Positions 42,116 to 49,797 of a stretch of DNA of 64,000 nt are shown here, one piece after another (positions within the stretch are counted from its first letter, which is position 1; every line of letters starts with the position of its first letter). A program made the position numbers and the translations under genes. A model generated the notes under the pieces. The model saw nothing but the letters and a program-made list of their open reading frames with translations, did no database searches and had not been told where the DNA came from. The DNA comes from DAOUET01 sp034430155 (GTDB lineage: Bacteria > Chloroflexota > Anaerolineae > Anaerolineales > UBA4823): positions 28,746-92,745 of the forward strand of contig DAOUET010000185.1 in the NCBI GenBank assembly GCA_034430155.1. The letters run 5' to 3'.

Positions 42116-43588
42116 ATGCAATTTCCAATTCTGAGCATTATTCTTTTTACACCGCTAACGGCGGCATTACTCATTCTCTTGATACCAGGTGAGCGTAAAG
42201 AGGAGATCCGCGTAACGGCCTTAGCAGCTGCCTTTATCGCTATGTTCCTGGCAGCCTGGGTTTATTTCTCATATGATGTTGCTTCAGGCGGTTACCAATT
42301 CATTGAAAAATATGCCTGGCTGCCGTTCCTGGGAATTTCTTATCATGTGGGCGTGGATGGATTGAGCGTCCCATTAGTGCTCCTGACGGGCGTGGTGATG
42401 TTCACCGGAGTGTTAATCTCCTGGGGTCTTGATGACCGCCCTCGTGAATTCTTTGCGTTCCTTTTTATTTTGGCTACCGGTGTTTTCGGCGTTTTTGTTG
42501 CTCTGGATTTATTCGGATTATTCTTTTTCTATGAAATTGCCGTATTCCCCATGTTTCTATTGATATCTATATGGGGATGGGAGGTAACGCGTGAATATGC
42601 TGCGATGAAATTAACGCTCTACCTTTTCATTGGGTCGGTGATCGCCCTGGTTGGAGCACTTGCGATTTTTTTCCGTTCAGGGATGAATACTTTCAACATG
42701 CTGGCTTTAGAGCAGGCTAGCTTACCCGTAGCTTTTCAAAAGTTCTGGTTCCCTTTCGTATTCTTTGGCTTTGCCGTCTTAGGAGGCATATTTCCTTTCC
42801 ATAGCTGGAGTCCAGATGGTCACGTGGCAGCTCCTACGGCGGTTTCGATGTTCCATGCTGGTGTATTGATGAAGCTGGGTGCTTTTGCGGCTTTAAGAGT
42901 GGGCATCATGTTGCTGCCAGAAGGGGCTAAGTTCCACATGCCCTGGATCATTTTGTTAACGTTGGTCAATGTTGTATATGGCTCTTTTATCGCCATGGTG
43001 CAAACCGACTTTAAGTATGTGATTGGCTTTTCCTCCGTTTCCCATATGGGGCTGGTACTCATGGGATTCGCTACCCTTAATCCAGATGGCTTGATGGGTG
43101 CTGGCGTGCAAATGTTTTCCCACGGGATAATGACGGCACTATTCTTTGCTGTCGTCGGAATGGTGTACGATAGGGCGCACACCCGTGAAATTCCAAGGCT
43201 GGGAGGGTTTGTGAAGGTTATGCCGTGGGTGGCCGTGGCCTTCATTATAGGAGGCCTGGTTTCCATGGGCATGCCGGGCTTATCCGGATTCGTGGCCGAA
43301 TTTCCTATTTTTATGGGCTTATGGAGCTATCGACCTTGGATCGCCATCGTCGCGGCAGTATCGATTGTAATCACCGCATCTTATATTATCCGAGTTATAG
43401 GCCGGGTCTTTTTTGGACAGATGCCTGATGAGTTCATTGGTCATATCACGGACGTGACCGTTCTTGATAAGGTAGCTTTGGCAGTGCTGTGCGTCATCCT
43501 GATTGGTGTGGGGATTTATCCTGCGGTGATGGTCCCGCTGGTAGAAACGGGCGTCAACAATATATTGCGCCTATTTGGAGGTGCATAA
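42116..43588 (+). CDS. NuoM-like antiporter subunit, copy 2 (TM7 lysine replaced)
   Basis: A 490-residue NuoM paralogue. The TM5 glutamate (F-F-Y-E-I-A-V-F-P-M), the TM8 lysine (G-V-L-M-K-L-G-A-F) and the TM12 glutamate (G-F-V-A-E-F-P) are kept. In TM7 the sequence reads F-A-V-L-G-G-I-F-P-F-H-S-W, with leucine (L222) and Gly-Gly where copy 1 has K-V-P. The following motif is D-G-H-V-A-A-P-T instead of D-A-H-T-E-A-P-T. The TM7 lysine is considered essential for proton transfer in each antiporter-like subunit, so this copy may pump differently or serve a structural role. It lies between nuoM1 and nuoN in the same operon. Confidence 0.9.
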   Translation: MQFPILSIILFTPLTAALLILLIPGERKEEIRVTALAAAFIAMFLAAWVYFSYDVASGGYQFIEKYAWLPFLGISYHVGVDGLSVPLVLLTGVVMFTGVLISWGLDDRPREFFAFLFILATGVFGVFVALDLFGLFFFYEIAVFPMFLLISIWGWEVTREYAAMKLTLYLFIGSVIALVGALAIFFRSGMNTFNMLALEQASLPVAFQKFWFPFVFFGFAVLGGIFPFHSWSPDGHVAAPTAVSMFHAGVLMKLGAFAALRVGIMLLPEGAKFHMPWIILLTLVNVVYGSFIAMVQTDFKYVIGFSSVSHMGLVLMGFATLNPDGLMGAGVQMFSHGIMTALFFAVVGMVYDRAHTREIPRLGGFVKVMPWVAVAFIIGGLVSMGMPGLSGFVAEFPIFMGLWSYRPWIAIVAAVSIVITASYIIRVIGRVFFGQMPDEFIGHITDVTVLDKVALAVLCVILIGVGIYPAVMVPLVETGVNNILRLFGGA

Positions 43589-45040
43589 GTGTTCGGTAAC
43601 ATTGACACTACAATGGTTTTAGCTATTCTGCCCGAGATCTTATTGCTCTTTTTGGCTATTGTCGTGTTGGCCTTCGATCTGGTTTGGAATGAAGACCACA
43701 AGCGTGGATTAGGCTGGCTGACCGCGGGGGGATTAGGCGTGATTCTGGTGGTCAGCCTGGCGATTGGCAGACCAGGTGATAGACCGCTGCTTGTGTGGGG
43801 TGACATGGTAAGCCACGATTGGCTCAGCTTCGTCTTCGAAATGATGTTTATCTTTGGAGCAGGTATTACCGCCTTGTTTGCAATGGAATTCAAACAAATG
43901 GGTGAACGAGGCGAATTCTACTTACTTCTGCTAACTTCTACCTTGGGGATGACCTTGATGGCCTCGGCGGCTAACCTGATTATCCTTTACTTGGCGATAG
44001 AAACGACCTCAATTCCGCTCTACGTTCTTGCCGGCTTCTTCAGGGGGGAAAACAAGTCCAGCGAAGCGGGTTTCAAATACCTTCTATTCGGGGCGCTGAC
44101 ATCAACGGTGATGTTGTATGGTTTCAGCCTTATGTATGGCTTTACTGGTACGACGGATATCTACGCTTTGACAGAGAGTGTTATAAACGGTGAGGTGTCG
44201 CTCGCTTTAGTATTGGGCACTTTGATGCTGGTATTGGTAGGTTTTGGTTTCAAAGTGTCTGCGGTACCTTTTCATTTCTGGGCGCCAGACGTTTACGAAG
44301 GGGCGCCGACACCGGTAGCAGGATTTCTATCGACAGCCTCCAAGGCAGCCGGATTTGCGGTTTTAATGCGAGTCTTGCTGGCAGCATTTCCAGCTTCAGT
44401 TCCTTATTGGGCAGCTATCATCGCAGTCTTATCCACCGCTTCGATGACCTTAGGGAATGCTCTGGCGCTAGTGCAGAAGAATATCAAACGTATGCTGGCT
44501 TATTCCTCGATTGCTCACGCGGGTTATGCATTGATTGGGGTGGCAGCAGTATCCCCATTGGGTACGACGGCGACAGTTTTTTATCTTCTTGCTTATGTGG
44601 TCACTAATTTGGCAGCTTTTGGCGTGGTAGCAGCATACTGGCGGGTTTCTGGATCGGATGAGATTGCCAGCTACGCAGCATTGAGCCGCCGGGCACCAGG
44701 TCTCTCGCTGGTGATGCTGGTGGCTTTCCTATCCCTAGCCGGGATGCCTCCTTTAGGAGGCTTTGTGGCAAAGGTATTTGTGTTTGCCGCGGCTGTAAAA
44801 TCAGGTCTGGTCTGGCTGGCGATGATTGGGGTGCTGAACTCGATCGTAGGGCTGTACTATTATTTAATCGTATTGAAAGTGGTTTACCTTTACCGTTCTG
44901 AGGAGGAAGAAATACCAGTGCCGATCAGCCGTCCCTACGCCCTCGCTTTGGGAATCCTGGTGATAGGCATTGTCCTGATTGGTACTGCTTTTGCGCCTTG
45001 GTTTAGCTGGTCGGACACTGCAGCAGCCGCATTATTCTAA
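43589..45040 (+). CDS. nuoN: NADH-quinone oxidoreductase subunit N
   Basis: A 483-residue antiporter-like subunit nearest the quinone module. The TM5 glutamate (Y-L-A-I-E-T-T-S-I-P-L), the TM7 lysine (G-F-G-F-K-V-S-A-V-P-F-H-F-W) and the NuoN motif A-P-D-V-Y-E-G-A-P-T-P-V are present. The start is a GTG immediately after the TAA of the second nuoM, with GGAGGTGC about 9 bases upstream in that gene. It closes the complex I block; atpI follows after 160 bases from its own promoter. Confidence 0.94.
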   Translation: MFGNIDTTMVLAILPEILLLFLAIVVLAFDLVWNEDHKRGLGWLTAGGLGVILVVSLAIGRPGDRPLLVWGDMVSHDWLSFVFEMMFIFGAGITALFAMEFKQMGERGEFYLLLLTSTLGMTLMASAANLIILYLAIETTSIPLYVLAGFFRGENKSSEAGFKYLLFGALTSTVMLYGFSLMYGFTGTTDIYALTESVINGEVSLALVLGTLMLVLVGFGFKVSAVPFHFWAPDVYEGAPTPVAGFLSTASKAAGFAVLMRVLLAAFPASVPYWAAIIAVLSTASMTLGNALALVQKNIKRMLAYSSIAHAGYALIGVAAVSPLGTTATVFYLLAYVVTNLAAFGVVAAYWRVSGSDEIASYAALSRRAPGLSLVMLVAFLSLAGMPPLGGFVAKVFVFAAAVKSGLVWLAMIGVLNSIVGLYYYLIVLKVVYLYRSEEEEIPVPISRPYALALGILVIGIVLIGTAFAPWFSWSDTAAAALF

Positions 45041-45161
45041 ATGACATGCTGTGGTTGACCCCCACTTGAGAAGAAAATGTCTTAGGAACCGAAGGAACTC
45101 GACCAATCCGTAAAGGTCCGATTTTGGATGATAAAGACCGGCATTTGTTCTTTTTGGCGCA

Positions 45162-45191
45162 TTGACTAGTGTTACTTGGCTGTGTTACAAT
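45162..45191 (+). promoter_or_regulatory. Promoter of the atp operon
   Basis: TTGACT (45162-45167), an 18-base spacer and TACAAT (45186-45191). The -10 ends nine bases before the ATG at 45201, and no Shine-Dalgarno is present, so the transcript appears leaderless or nearly so. Confidence 0.6.
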
Positions 45192-45200
45192 CTCCGCGCC

Positions 45201-45506
45201 ATGAGCCCGCCAGATGAGCAACCAAGCAATAAACGGAGCCAAGTTGCATTTAACCTGACTTTAGCTGTGGTTGCGGGTCAAGTAGGATGCTTAACACTGA
45301 TCATCGTTTTGGCGGCGCTTTTTGGTGGTTTGTGGTTAGATAACCGCTACAACAGCCGACCTTTGTTCACGATAATCTTAATGATTGGCAGTATACCAGT
45401 TACCTTGATTGCCATGTTCCTGGTGGTCCGGGCAGCCACTTCTCGCCTGACCTCAGCTAAAAACGAAACCCCCGATTTCTTACAGGAGAGTTCGAATGGC
45501 GGATGA
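45201..45506 (+). CDS. AtpI/AtpZ-family ATP synthase accessory protein
   Basis: A 101-residue, two-helix membrane protein. The first helix (about 18-42) contains G-Q-V-G-C-L-T-L, and G-G-L-W-L-D-N-R-Y-N-S-R-P precedes the second (about 60-80); this G-x-W-L-D pattern is typical of AtpZ/AtpI proteins. They assist c-ring assembly and may carry Mg2+ or Ca2+. The frame is open from 45162, but that stretch is the promoter, so the ATG at 45201 is preferred. It overlaps atpB by 11 bases. Confidence 0.85.
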   Translation: MSPPDEQPSNKRSQVAFNLTLAVVAGQVGCLTLIIVLAALFGGLWLDNRYNSRPLFTIILMIGSIPVTLIAMFLVVRAATSRLTSAKNETPDFLQESSNGG

Positions 45507-46521
45507 GAAACGTAAATGGCGATGGGGTATCAATCGCTGGTTTGTGTTGTTATTTATTATCCTAGGTTTTATTGGAGCACGAGCTTTTTCCCCCATTTTG
45601 CCCCATATTCAATTGCCGGCAGAACATCTGCTGGAACACCCGCTGATTACCCTGCCCATTATGGGGGAATTTTATTTTACCAACACAATTCTGGCAACGC
45701 TGATTACTGATGCCATCGTCCTATTGATTGCCTTTATCGTATACCGAGCAGTGCGGAGCGGTTCTCTTGTTCCCACGGGTTTGGCAGGAGCGGTTGAAGC
45801 CTTACTAGAAGTCATTTATAACCTGACCGAATCAACGGCTGGCAAATGGGCTAAAAATATTTTCCCATTTTTTGCTACGATTACATTATTGGTTCTGGTG
45901 GCGAACTGGATGGAGCTAATCCCAGGCGTAGACAGTATTGGGAAATTAGAGCTATCTGAGCACGGTTATCCGGTACATGAAGTTGTTCCGGGTGTTTTTA
46001 CTATCGTTGAACAAAACCCCAACGCCGCTGAAGGCCAGGAAACTTCGACTGAGGTGGTAGAGTCAGGCAGCATGGGTGAGTATGCTCTCGTTCCATATGT
46101 TCGGGTGGCCTCAACAGACCTAAATTTTACCGTCGCTCTGGCATTGATCTCTGTATTTATGACCCAGGTATTTGGCGTACGCTCCTTGGGGGCGAACTAT
46201 TTTACGAAGTTTGTCAATGTCAAAGGTATTTTTAACCGACCGGTATTTGGTGTGATCGATTTTGCGGTAGGTCTCCTCGAGACGGTTTCGGAAATATCGA
46301 AGCTGCTCTCGTTCTCTTTTCGTTTGTTTGGCAATATCTTTGCCGGTACAGTGTTATTGTTCGTTATCGGCACACTCGTTCCGGTATTTGCCCAATCACT
46401 ATTCTTGGGTTTGGAATTCTTTGTGGGTTTGATTCAGGCGGTAGTCTTCGGTATGCTTACAATGGTGTTCATGGCTCAGGCCACTCAAGGTCATGGAGAA
46501 CCTGAGGAGGGGCATGCTTAA
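45496..46521 (+). CDS. atpB: ATP synthase F0 subunit a
   Basis: A 341-residue membrane subunit that carries protons past the c-ring. The essential arginine is in F-S-F-R-L-F-G-N-I-F-A-G (near residue 276). The C-terminal helix has G-L-I-Q-A-V-V-F-G-M-L. It is longer than the E. coli protein (271), mostly through an acidic hydrophilic loop of about 50 residues after the N-W-M-E-L-I-P-G helix (about 155-200, rich in E and S). The ATG lies inside the end of atpI with GGAGAG upstream. Confidence 0.94.
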   Translation: MADEKRKWRWGINRWFVLLFIILGFIGARAFSPILPHIQLPAEHLLEHPLITLPIMGEFYFTNTILATLITDAIVLLIAFIVYRAVRSGSLVPTGLAGAVEALLEVIYNLTESTAGKWAKNIFPFFATITLLVLVANWMELIPGVDSIGKLELSEHGYPVHEVVPGVFTIVEQNPNAAEGQETSTEVVESGSMGEYALVPYVRVASTDLNFTVALALISVFMTQVFGVRSLGANYFTKFVNVKGIFNRPVFGVIDFAVGLLETVSEISKLLSFSFRLFGNIFAGTVLLFVIGTLVPVFAQSLFLGLEFFVGLIQAVVFGMLTMVFMAQATQGHGEPEEGHA

Positions 46522-46662
46522 AGAGGGCAGATAATCCCGAAAGTCATTATCGATCAATATTCAATGGGTTCATTTATCATTGGGTGAAGCACTGCCCGAG
46601 TAAGTCTACTAATACCAGGCGGGTTCTCGCCCTATTCAACGACAGGAGGTTAAGTTTATACA

Positions 46663-46890
46663 ATGGATGTCGCAGCTGCTAAACTTATTGGAGCCGGTCT
46701 GGCTATGATTGGAACCATCGGCGCTGGTCTGGGAATTGGGGTTTTGGTAAATGGTGCTGTTCAAGGTATTGCCAGAAACCCCGATGCGAGTGGAACGGTC
46801 CAGACGAACATGATCTTGGGGATCGCCTTTGCAGAGGCGGTCGCCATTTACTGTCTGGTGGTCGCTCTCCTAATCCTCTTTGTGGGTTGA
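46663..46890 (+). CDS. atpE: ATP synthase F0 subunit c
   Basis: A 75-residue helical hairpin forming the rotor ring. The ion-binding glutamate lies in G-I-A-F-A-E-A-V-A-I-Y. The polar loop R-N-P-D-A is canonical (R-x-P). The Na+-type ligands are absent: the helix 1 glutamine is isoleucine (G-L-G-I-G) and the residue after the glutamate is alanine, so proton coupling is predicted. AGGAGG lies about 14 bases before the ATG. Confidence 0.95.
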   Translation: MDVAAAKLIGAGLAMIGTIGAGLGIGVLVNGAVQGIARNPDASGTVQTNMILGIAFAEAVAIYCLVVALLILFVG

Positions 46891-47024
46891 AGGATGGTAG
46901 AAAACGTTGACGATTCAGCGCTTATAAAAAACGAAGGGCATTTCACCTTTCGCCAGCCAGAAAAGATCGTTTTCTCATCAGGATCTAAACTTCTACCTAG
47001 TAGGATGGAGAAAGGAGGATTTCA

Positions 47025-47762
47025 TTGGACGCATTAGGTATTAGTCTGGGATATTTATTAGTCCAGATTCTAAACTTCGCAATCATATTTGTGGTATTAA
47101 GAGCCTGGGTTTATAAGCCGATTTTGGGGTTATTGGAGAAGCGGCGGGCTGCAATCGCCCAGGGATTGGAGGATGCCAGAGTTGCCTCTGAAGCACGTCA
47201 AAATGCTGAAAGAGAAGCTGAAGAGATAATTGCAGAAGCCCAAGCCAAGGCCAGTCAAATCGTGCGGGACGCTTCAGAACGGGCAGAGCATCAGGCGCGG
47301 GAATTGATTGTGGAAGCCGAGTCAGATGCTGCCAAAAAAGCTGAAGAGGCTAAGGTGGATGCTGAACATGAAAGGGAACGCTTATTAGGTGAATTGCGTG
47401 GACAGGTAGCCTCTCTGGCAATGGCAGCTGCGCAAAAATTGATCAGCGCATCGCTCGATCAGCAACGGCAACGCGCCCTCATCGATGAATTCTTTTCTGG
47501 GGTTCAATCCGGTAAAGTCGTTGTCGTAGAGGGCGAGAAGTTAGCTGGCGCTTCGGCGGAAGTGACCAGCGCCCTCCCGCTGACCGCTGAGGAAAAGGAT
47601 GCCGTTAAAAAAGATGTCCTTTCTAAGATCGGCAGCCAGGCTACAGTGACATTCCGAGTCGACCCCTCGATCCTGGGAGGATTGGTGATCCGTGTGGGTG
47701 ATAAAGTGCTGGATGGCTCTGTCGCTGGCAAATTGGAGACAATGCGCCAGAGTCTGGTTTAG
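47025..47762 (+). CDS. atpF: ATP synthase b-delta fusion (subunit b joined to delta C-terminal domain)
   Basis: A 245-residue protein. Residues 1-170 are a normal subunit b: an N-terminal membrane helix (about 8-28), V-Y-K-P-I-L-G-L-L-E-K-R-R, a long Ala/Glu/Arg coiled coil, and A-A-A-Q-K-L-I-S-A-S-L-D. Residues about 183-245 are the C-terminal domain of subunit delta: V-T-S-A-L-P-L-T-A-E-E-K, then D-P-S-I-L-G-G-L-V-I-R-V-G-D and D-G-S-V-A-G-K-L. The alpha-binding N-terminal helical bundle of delta is missing, and no separate atpH is in the window. The start is TTG (47025-47027) after AAAGGAGG. No F1 genes follow. Confidence 0.9.
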   Translation: MDALGISLGYLLVQILNFAIIFVVLRAWVYKPILGLLEKRRAAIAQGLEDARVASEARQNAEREAEEIIAEAQAKASQIVRDASERAEHQARELIVEAESDAAKKAEEAKVDAEHERERLLGELRGQVASLAMAAAQKLISASLDQQRQRALIDEFFSGVQSGKVVVVEGEKLAGASAEVTSALPLTAEEKDAVKKDVLSKIGSQATVTFRVDPSILGGLVIRVGDKVLDGSVAGKLETMRQSLV

Positions 47763-47896
47763 GATAGATCATCAAATTTAAGTTAGTTTGGTGTAAAAAC
47801 TACGGCCACCTTAATGGAAAGCCAGTCGGCGTTAAATTCGAACTCTTCTAAATTATAAATGATCTGGAAAAGATAGATTGATCAAGGAGAAAAGTA

Positions 47897-47956
47897 ATGG
47901 CGAGCGTGCTGGCGAAGATTGCACCCCTGCACCTTCTCCGTTCCTCGGTTAATTAA
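47897..47956 (+). CDS. Small ORF (19 codons) of unknown function
   Basis: ATG to TAA encodes M-A-S-V-L-A-K-I-A-P-L-H-L-L-R-S-S-V-N. AAGGAG stands 7 bases before the ATG, a better ribosome site than many genes here have. The peptide is hydrophobic and basic. It lies 134 bases after the b-delta gene and 25 bases before a terminator. It could be a leader peptide, a small membrane peptide or the leftover start of a lost gene. No homology is recognised. Confidence 0.35.
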   Translation: MASVLAKIAPLHLLRSSVN

Positions 47957-47980
47957 TTTCCCAGAATCTAAATAGAATGC

Positions 47981-48016
47981 GACGCTCGGACACAAATTTC
48001 CCGAGCGTCTTTTTTA
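47981..48016 (+). terminator. Intrinsic terminator closing the atp operon
   Basis: GACGCTCGG (47981-47989) pairs perfectly with CCGAGCGTC (48001-48009), followed by six T. It stands between the b-delta/small-ORF region and the murE promoter and shows that no F1 genes continue the operon. Confidence 0.9.
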
Positions 48017-48026
48017 TTGACGGTTA

Positions 48027-48055
48027 TTGAAATGTTGGTTCTAAGTGGCTATAAT
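48027..48055 (+). promoter_or_regulatory. Promoter of murE
   Basis: TTGAAA (48027-48032), a 17-base spacer and a perfect TATAAT (48050-48055). The predicted start near 48062 leaves about 20 bases to the ATG at 48083 and rules out the longer frame from 48017. Confidence 0.65.
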
Positions 48056-48082
48056 GCATTTGATTATGGTAGAAAAAGTCCC

Positions 48083-49645
48083 ATGACGATCAAACCGCGG
48101 AAAATCCTATTAGATAAGTTGCTTAGTAAAGTCTCATTGGAAGCACCAGCCTTTCAAGGAGAGATAACAGTAACGGGAATCTCTTTAGATTCGCGCCAAG
48201 TACAAGCGGGGCACCTATTTATCGCGCTTGTGGGGAATAATTTTAATGGTCACAACTTTATCCCGGATGCTATCCAAAGCGGGGCAGTCGCAATTGTGGG
48301 TACTCAACCTTTAAGAAATTTACCGGTGCCATATTTCCAGGTTACAAATGGGCGATTAGCCTTGGCTCAATTGTCGGCTGCTTTTTACGATTATCCTGCC
48401 CGGCAGCTGGTGGTTATTGGCGTGACTGGCACCGATGGCAAAACCACAACTTCAAACTTGATATTCAATATCCTGCAAGCTGCTGGTTCACGAGCGGGAA
48501 TGATCTCTACGGTGAATGCCCTCATTGACAACCGAAGCCTGGATACCGGATTTCATGTGACCACTCCCGAGGCCCCTGAAGTACAACGCTACCTGAACGA
48601 GATGCTCGCAAAAGGTCTTACGCATGTAGTGCTGGAAGCTACCTCCCATGGGTTAGATCAAGAGCGGGTAGCAGCCTGTGAGTTCGACATTGGCGTGATT
48701 ACGAATATCACCCACGAACACCTGGATTATCATGGGAGTTACAGCGCTTACCGGGATGCTAAAGCGAAATTATTCAGTGGGTTAGCTGAAACAATTCCTA
48801 AAGATCATCATTTAGAGCCTACGGCAATCTTAAATTATGATGATGATTCGTACGAGTTTCTTGCAAATGTGAGCAAAGTCCGCCAGGTGAGCTACGGTCT
48901 GAGCCTCAAGGCTGATGTCCAGGCTCAGGATATTTCCAACGGACCGCAAGGGGTACACTTCACGGCGGTTGGAAAGGATTACCAAATTCCTATCAAGAGT
49001 CACTTGATTGGAAGTTACAACGCGGCGAATTGCTTGGCAGCCATCGCAGCAACTATCGAAGGCCTGCATCTTGACCCTCGGGCAGCTCAAGAGGGCATAG
49101 CGTTGCTTGAAGGGGTGCCAGGCAGGATGGAAAAAATCGATCTGGGACAGCCTTTTTTGGCCTTTGTGGATTTCGCCCACACACCTAACGCGCTGAGGCA
49201 AGCTCTAGCAAGCGCTCGCCGATTAGCAATGGGTCGGGTAATTGCCATATTTGGTTCAGCGGGACTACGAGATCGTGCCAAGCGGCGGATGATGGCTGAA
49301 GTATCGGCACAGCTAGCAGATCTCTCCTTGCTGACTGCCGAAGATCCTAGGACGGAGTCCCTGGCAGCAATCCTGGCAGAGATGGCAGCCGGTGCTGAGT
49401 CACGGGGAGGCGTAGAGGGGAAGACTTATTGGCGTATCCCCGACCGTAGAGAAGCCATCCGTTTTGCTCTATCGTTAGCGAGGCCAGGGGATGTAGTGAT
49501 CACTTGTGGCAAGGGCCACGAACAATCCATGTGCTTTGGGGAGGTTGAATATCCCTGGGATGACCGCATCGCTGTGCGAGCAGCGCTTGCAGAGTGGTTA
49601 TCTATCCCAGGGCCGAGGATGCCGTATCTCCCAACCGGAAATTAA
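48083..49645 (+). CDS. murE: UDP-N-acetylmuramoyl-tripeptide synthetase (MurE)
   Basis: A 520-residue Mur ligase that adds the third residue to the peptidoglycan stem peptide in the cytoplasm. The N-terminal domain has S-L-D-S-R-Q-V-Q-A-G-H-L-F. The ATP site is G-V-T-G-T-D-G-K-T-T-T. T-T-P-E-A-P follows, and the carbamylated-lysine region is D-A-K-A-K-L-F. At the position that selects the amino acid (D-N-P-R in DAP enzymes) it reads E-D-P-R-T-E, keeping the arginine but changing D-N to E-D. Some Chloroflexota have ornithine at position 3, so DAP, lysine or ornithine specificity is open. It is transcribed alone. Confidence 0.93.
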   Translation: MTIKPRKILLDKLLSKVSLEAPAFQGEITVTGISLDSRQVQAGHLFIALVGNNFNGHNFIPDAIQSGAVAIVGTQPLRNLPVPYFQVTNGRLALAQLSAAFYDYPARQLVVIGVTGTDGKTTTSNLIFNILQAAGSRAGMISTVNALIDNRSLDTGFHVTTPEAPEVQRYLNEMLAKGLTHVVLEATSHGLDQERVAACEFDIGVITNITHEHLDYHGSYSAYRDAKAKLFSGLAETIPKDHHLEPTAILNYDDDSYEFLANVSKVRQVSYGLSLKADVQAQDISNGPQGVHFTAVGKDYQIPIKSHLIGSYNAANCLAAIAATIEGLHLDPRAAQEGIALLEGVPGRMEKIDLGQPFLAFVDFAHTPNALRQALASARRLAMGRVIAIFGSAGLRDRAKRRMMAEVSAQLADLSLLTAEDPRTESLAAILAEMAAGAESRGGVEGKTYWRIPDRREAIRFALSLARPGDVVITCGKGHEQSMCFGEVEYPWDDRIAVRAALAEWLSIPGPRMPYLPTGN

Positions 49646-49722
49646 ATGATCCCCTGATGGCGAGAAAAATCGAGATCCTTGGGAAGTTTTTCTTAAATTT
49701 TCAAACGGTCCAGTCTTAGGTT

Positions 49723-49776
49723 AACCCGAAAGCGGGTTGGAGTGAAGCGGTCTTCCACTCCAACCCGCTTTGGGTT
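49723..49776. terminator. Long inverted repeat between convergent genes (bidirectional terminator-like)
   Basis: AACCCgAAAGCGGGTTGGAGTG (49723-49744) pairs with CACTCCAACCCGC-TTTGGGTT (49756-49776), about 20 pairs with one bulged base and an 11-base loop. It lies between murE and the convergent repeat-protein gene. A T run is lacking, so termination is likely but not certain. Confidence 0.6.
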
Positions 49777-49797
49777 GATCGATAGTAACCAAGCTGG

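Noticed and set aside
46663..46890. Sodium-coupled ATP synthase
   Set aside because: The helix 1 glutamine and the Ser/Thr after the glutamate that form the Na+ site are replaced by isoleucine and alanine.
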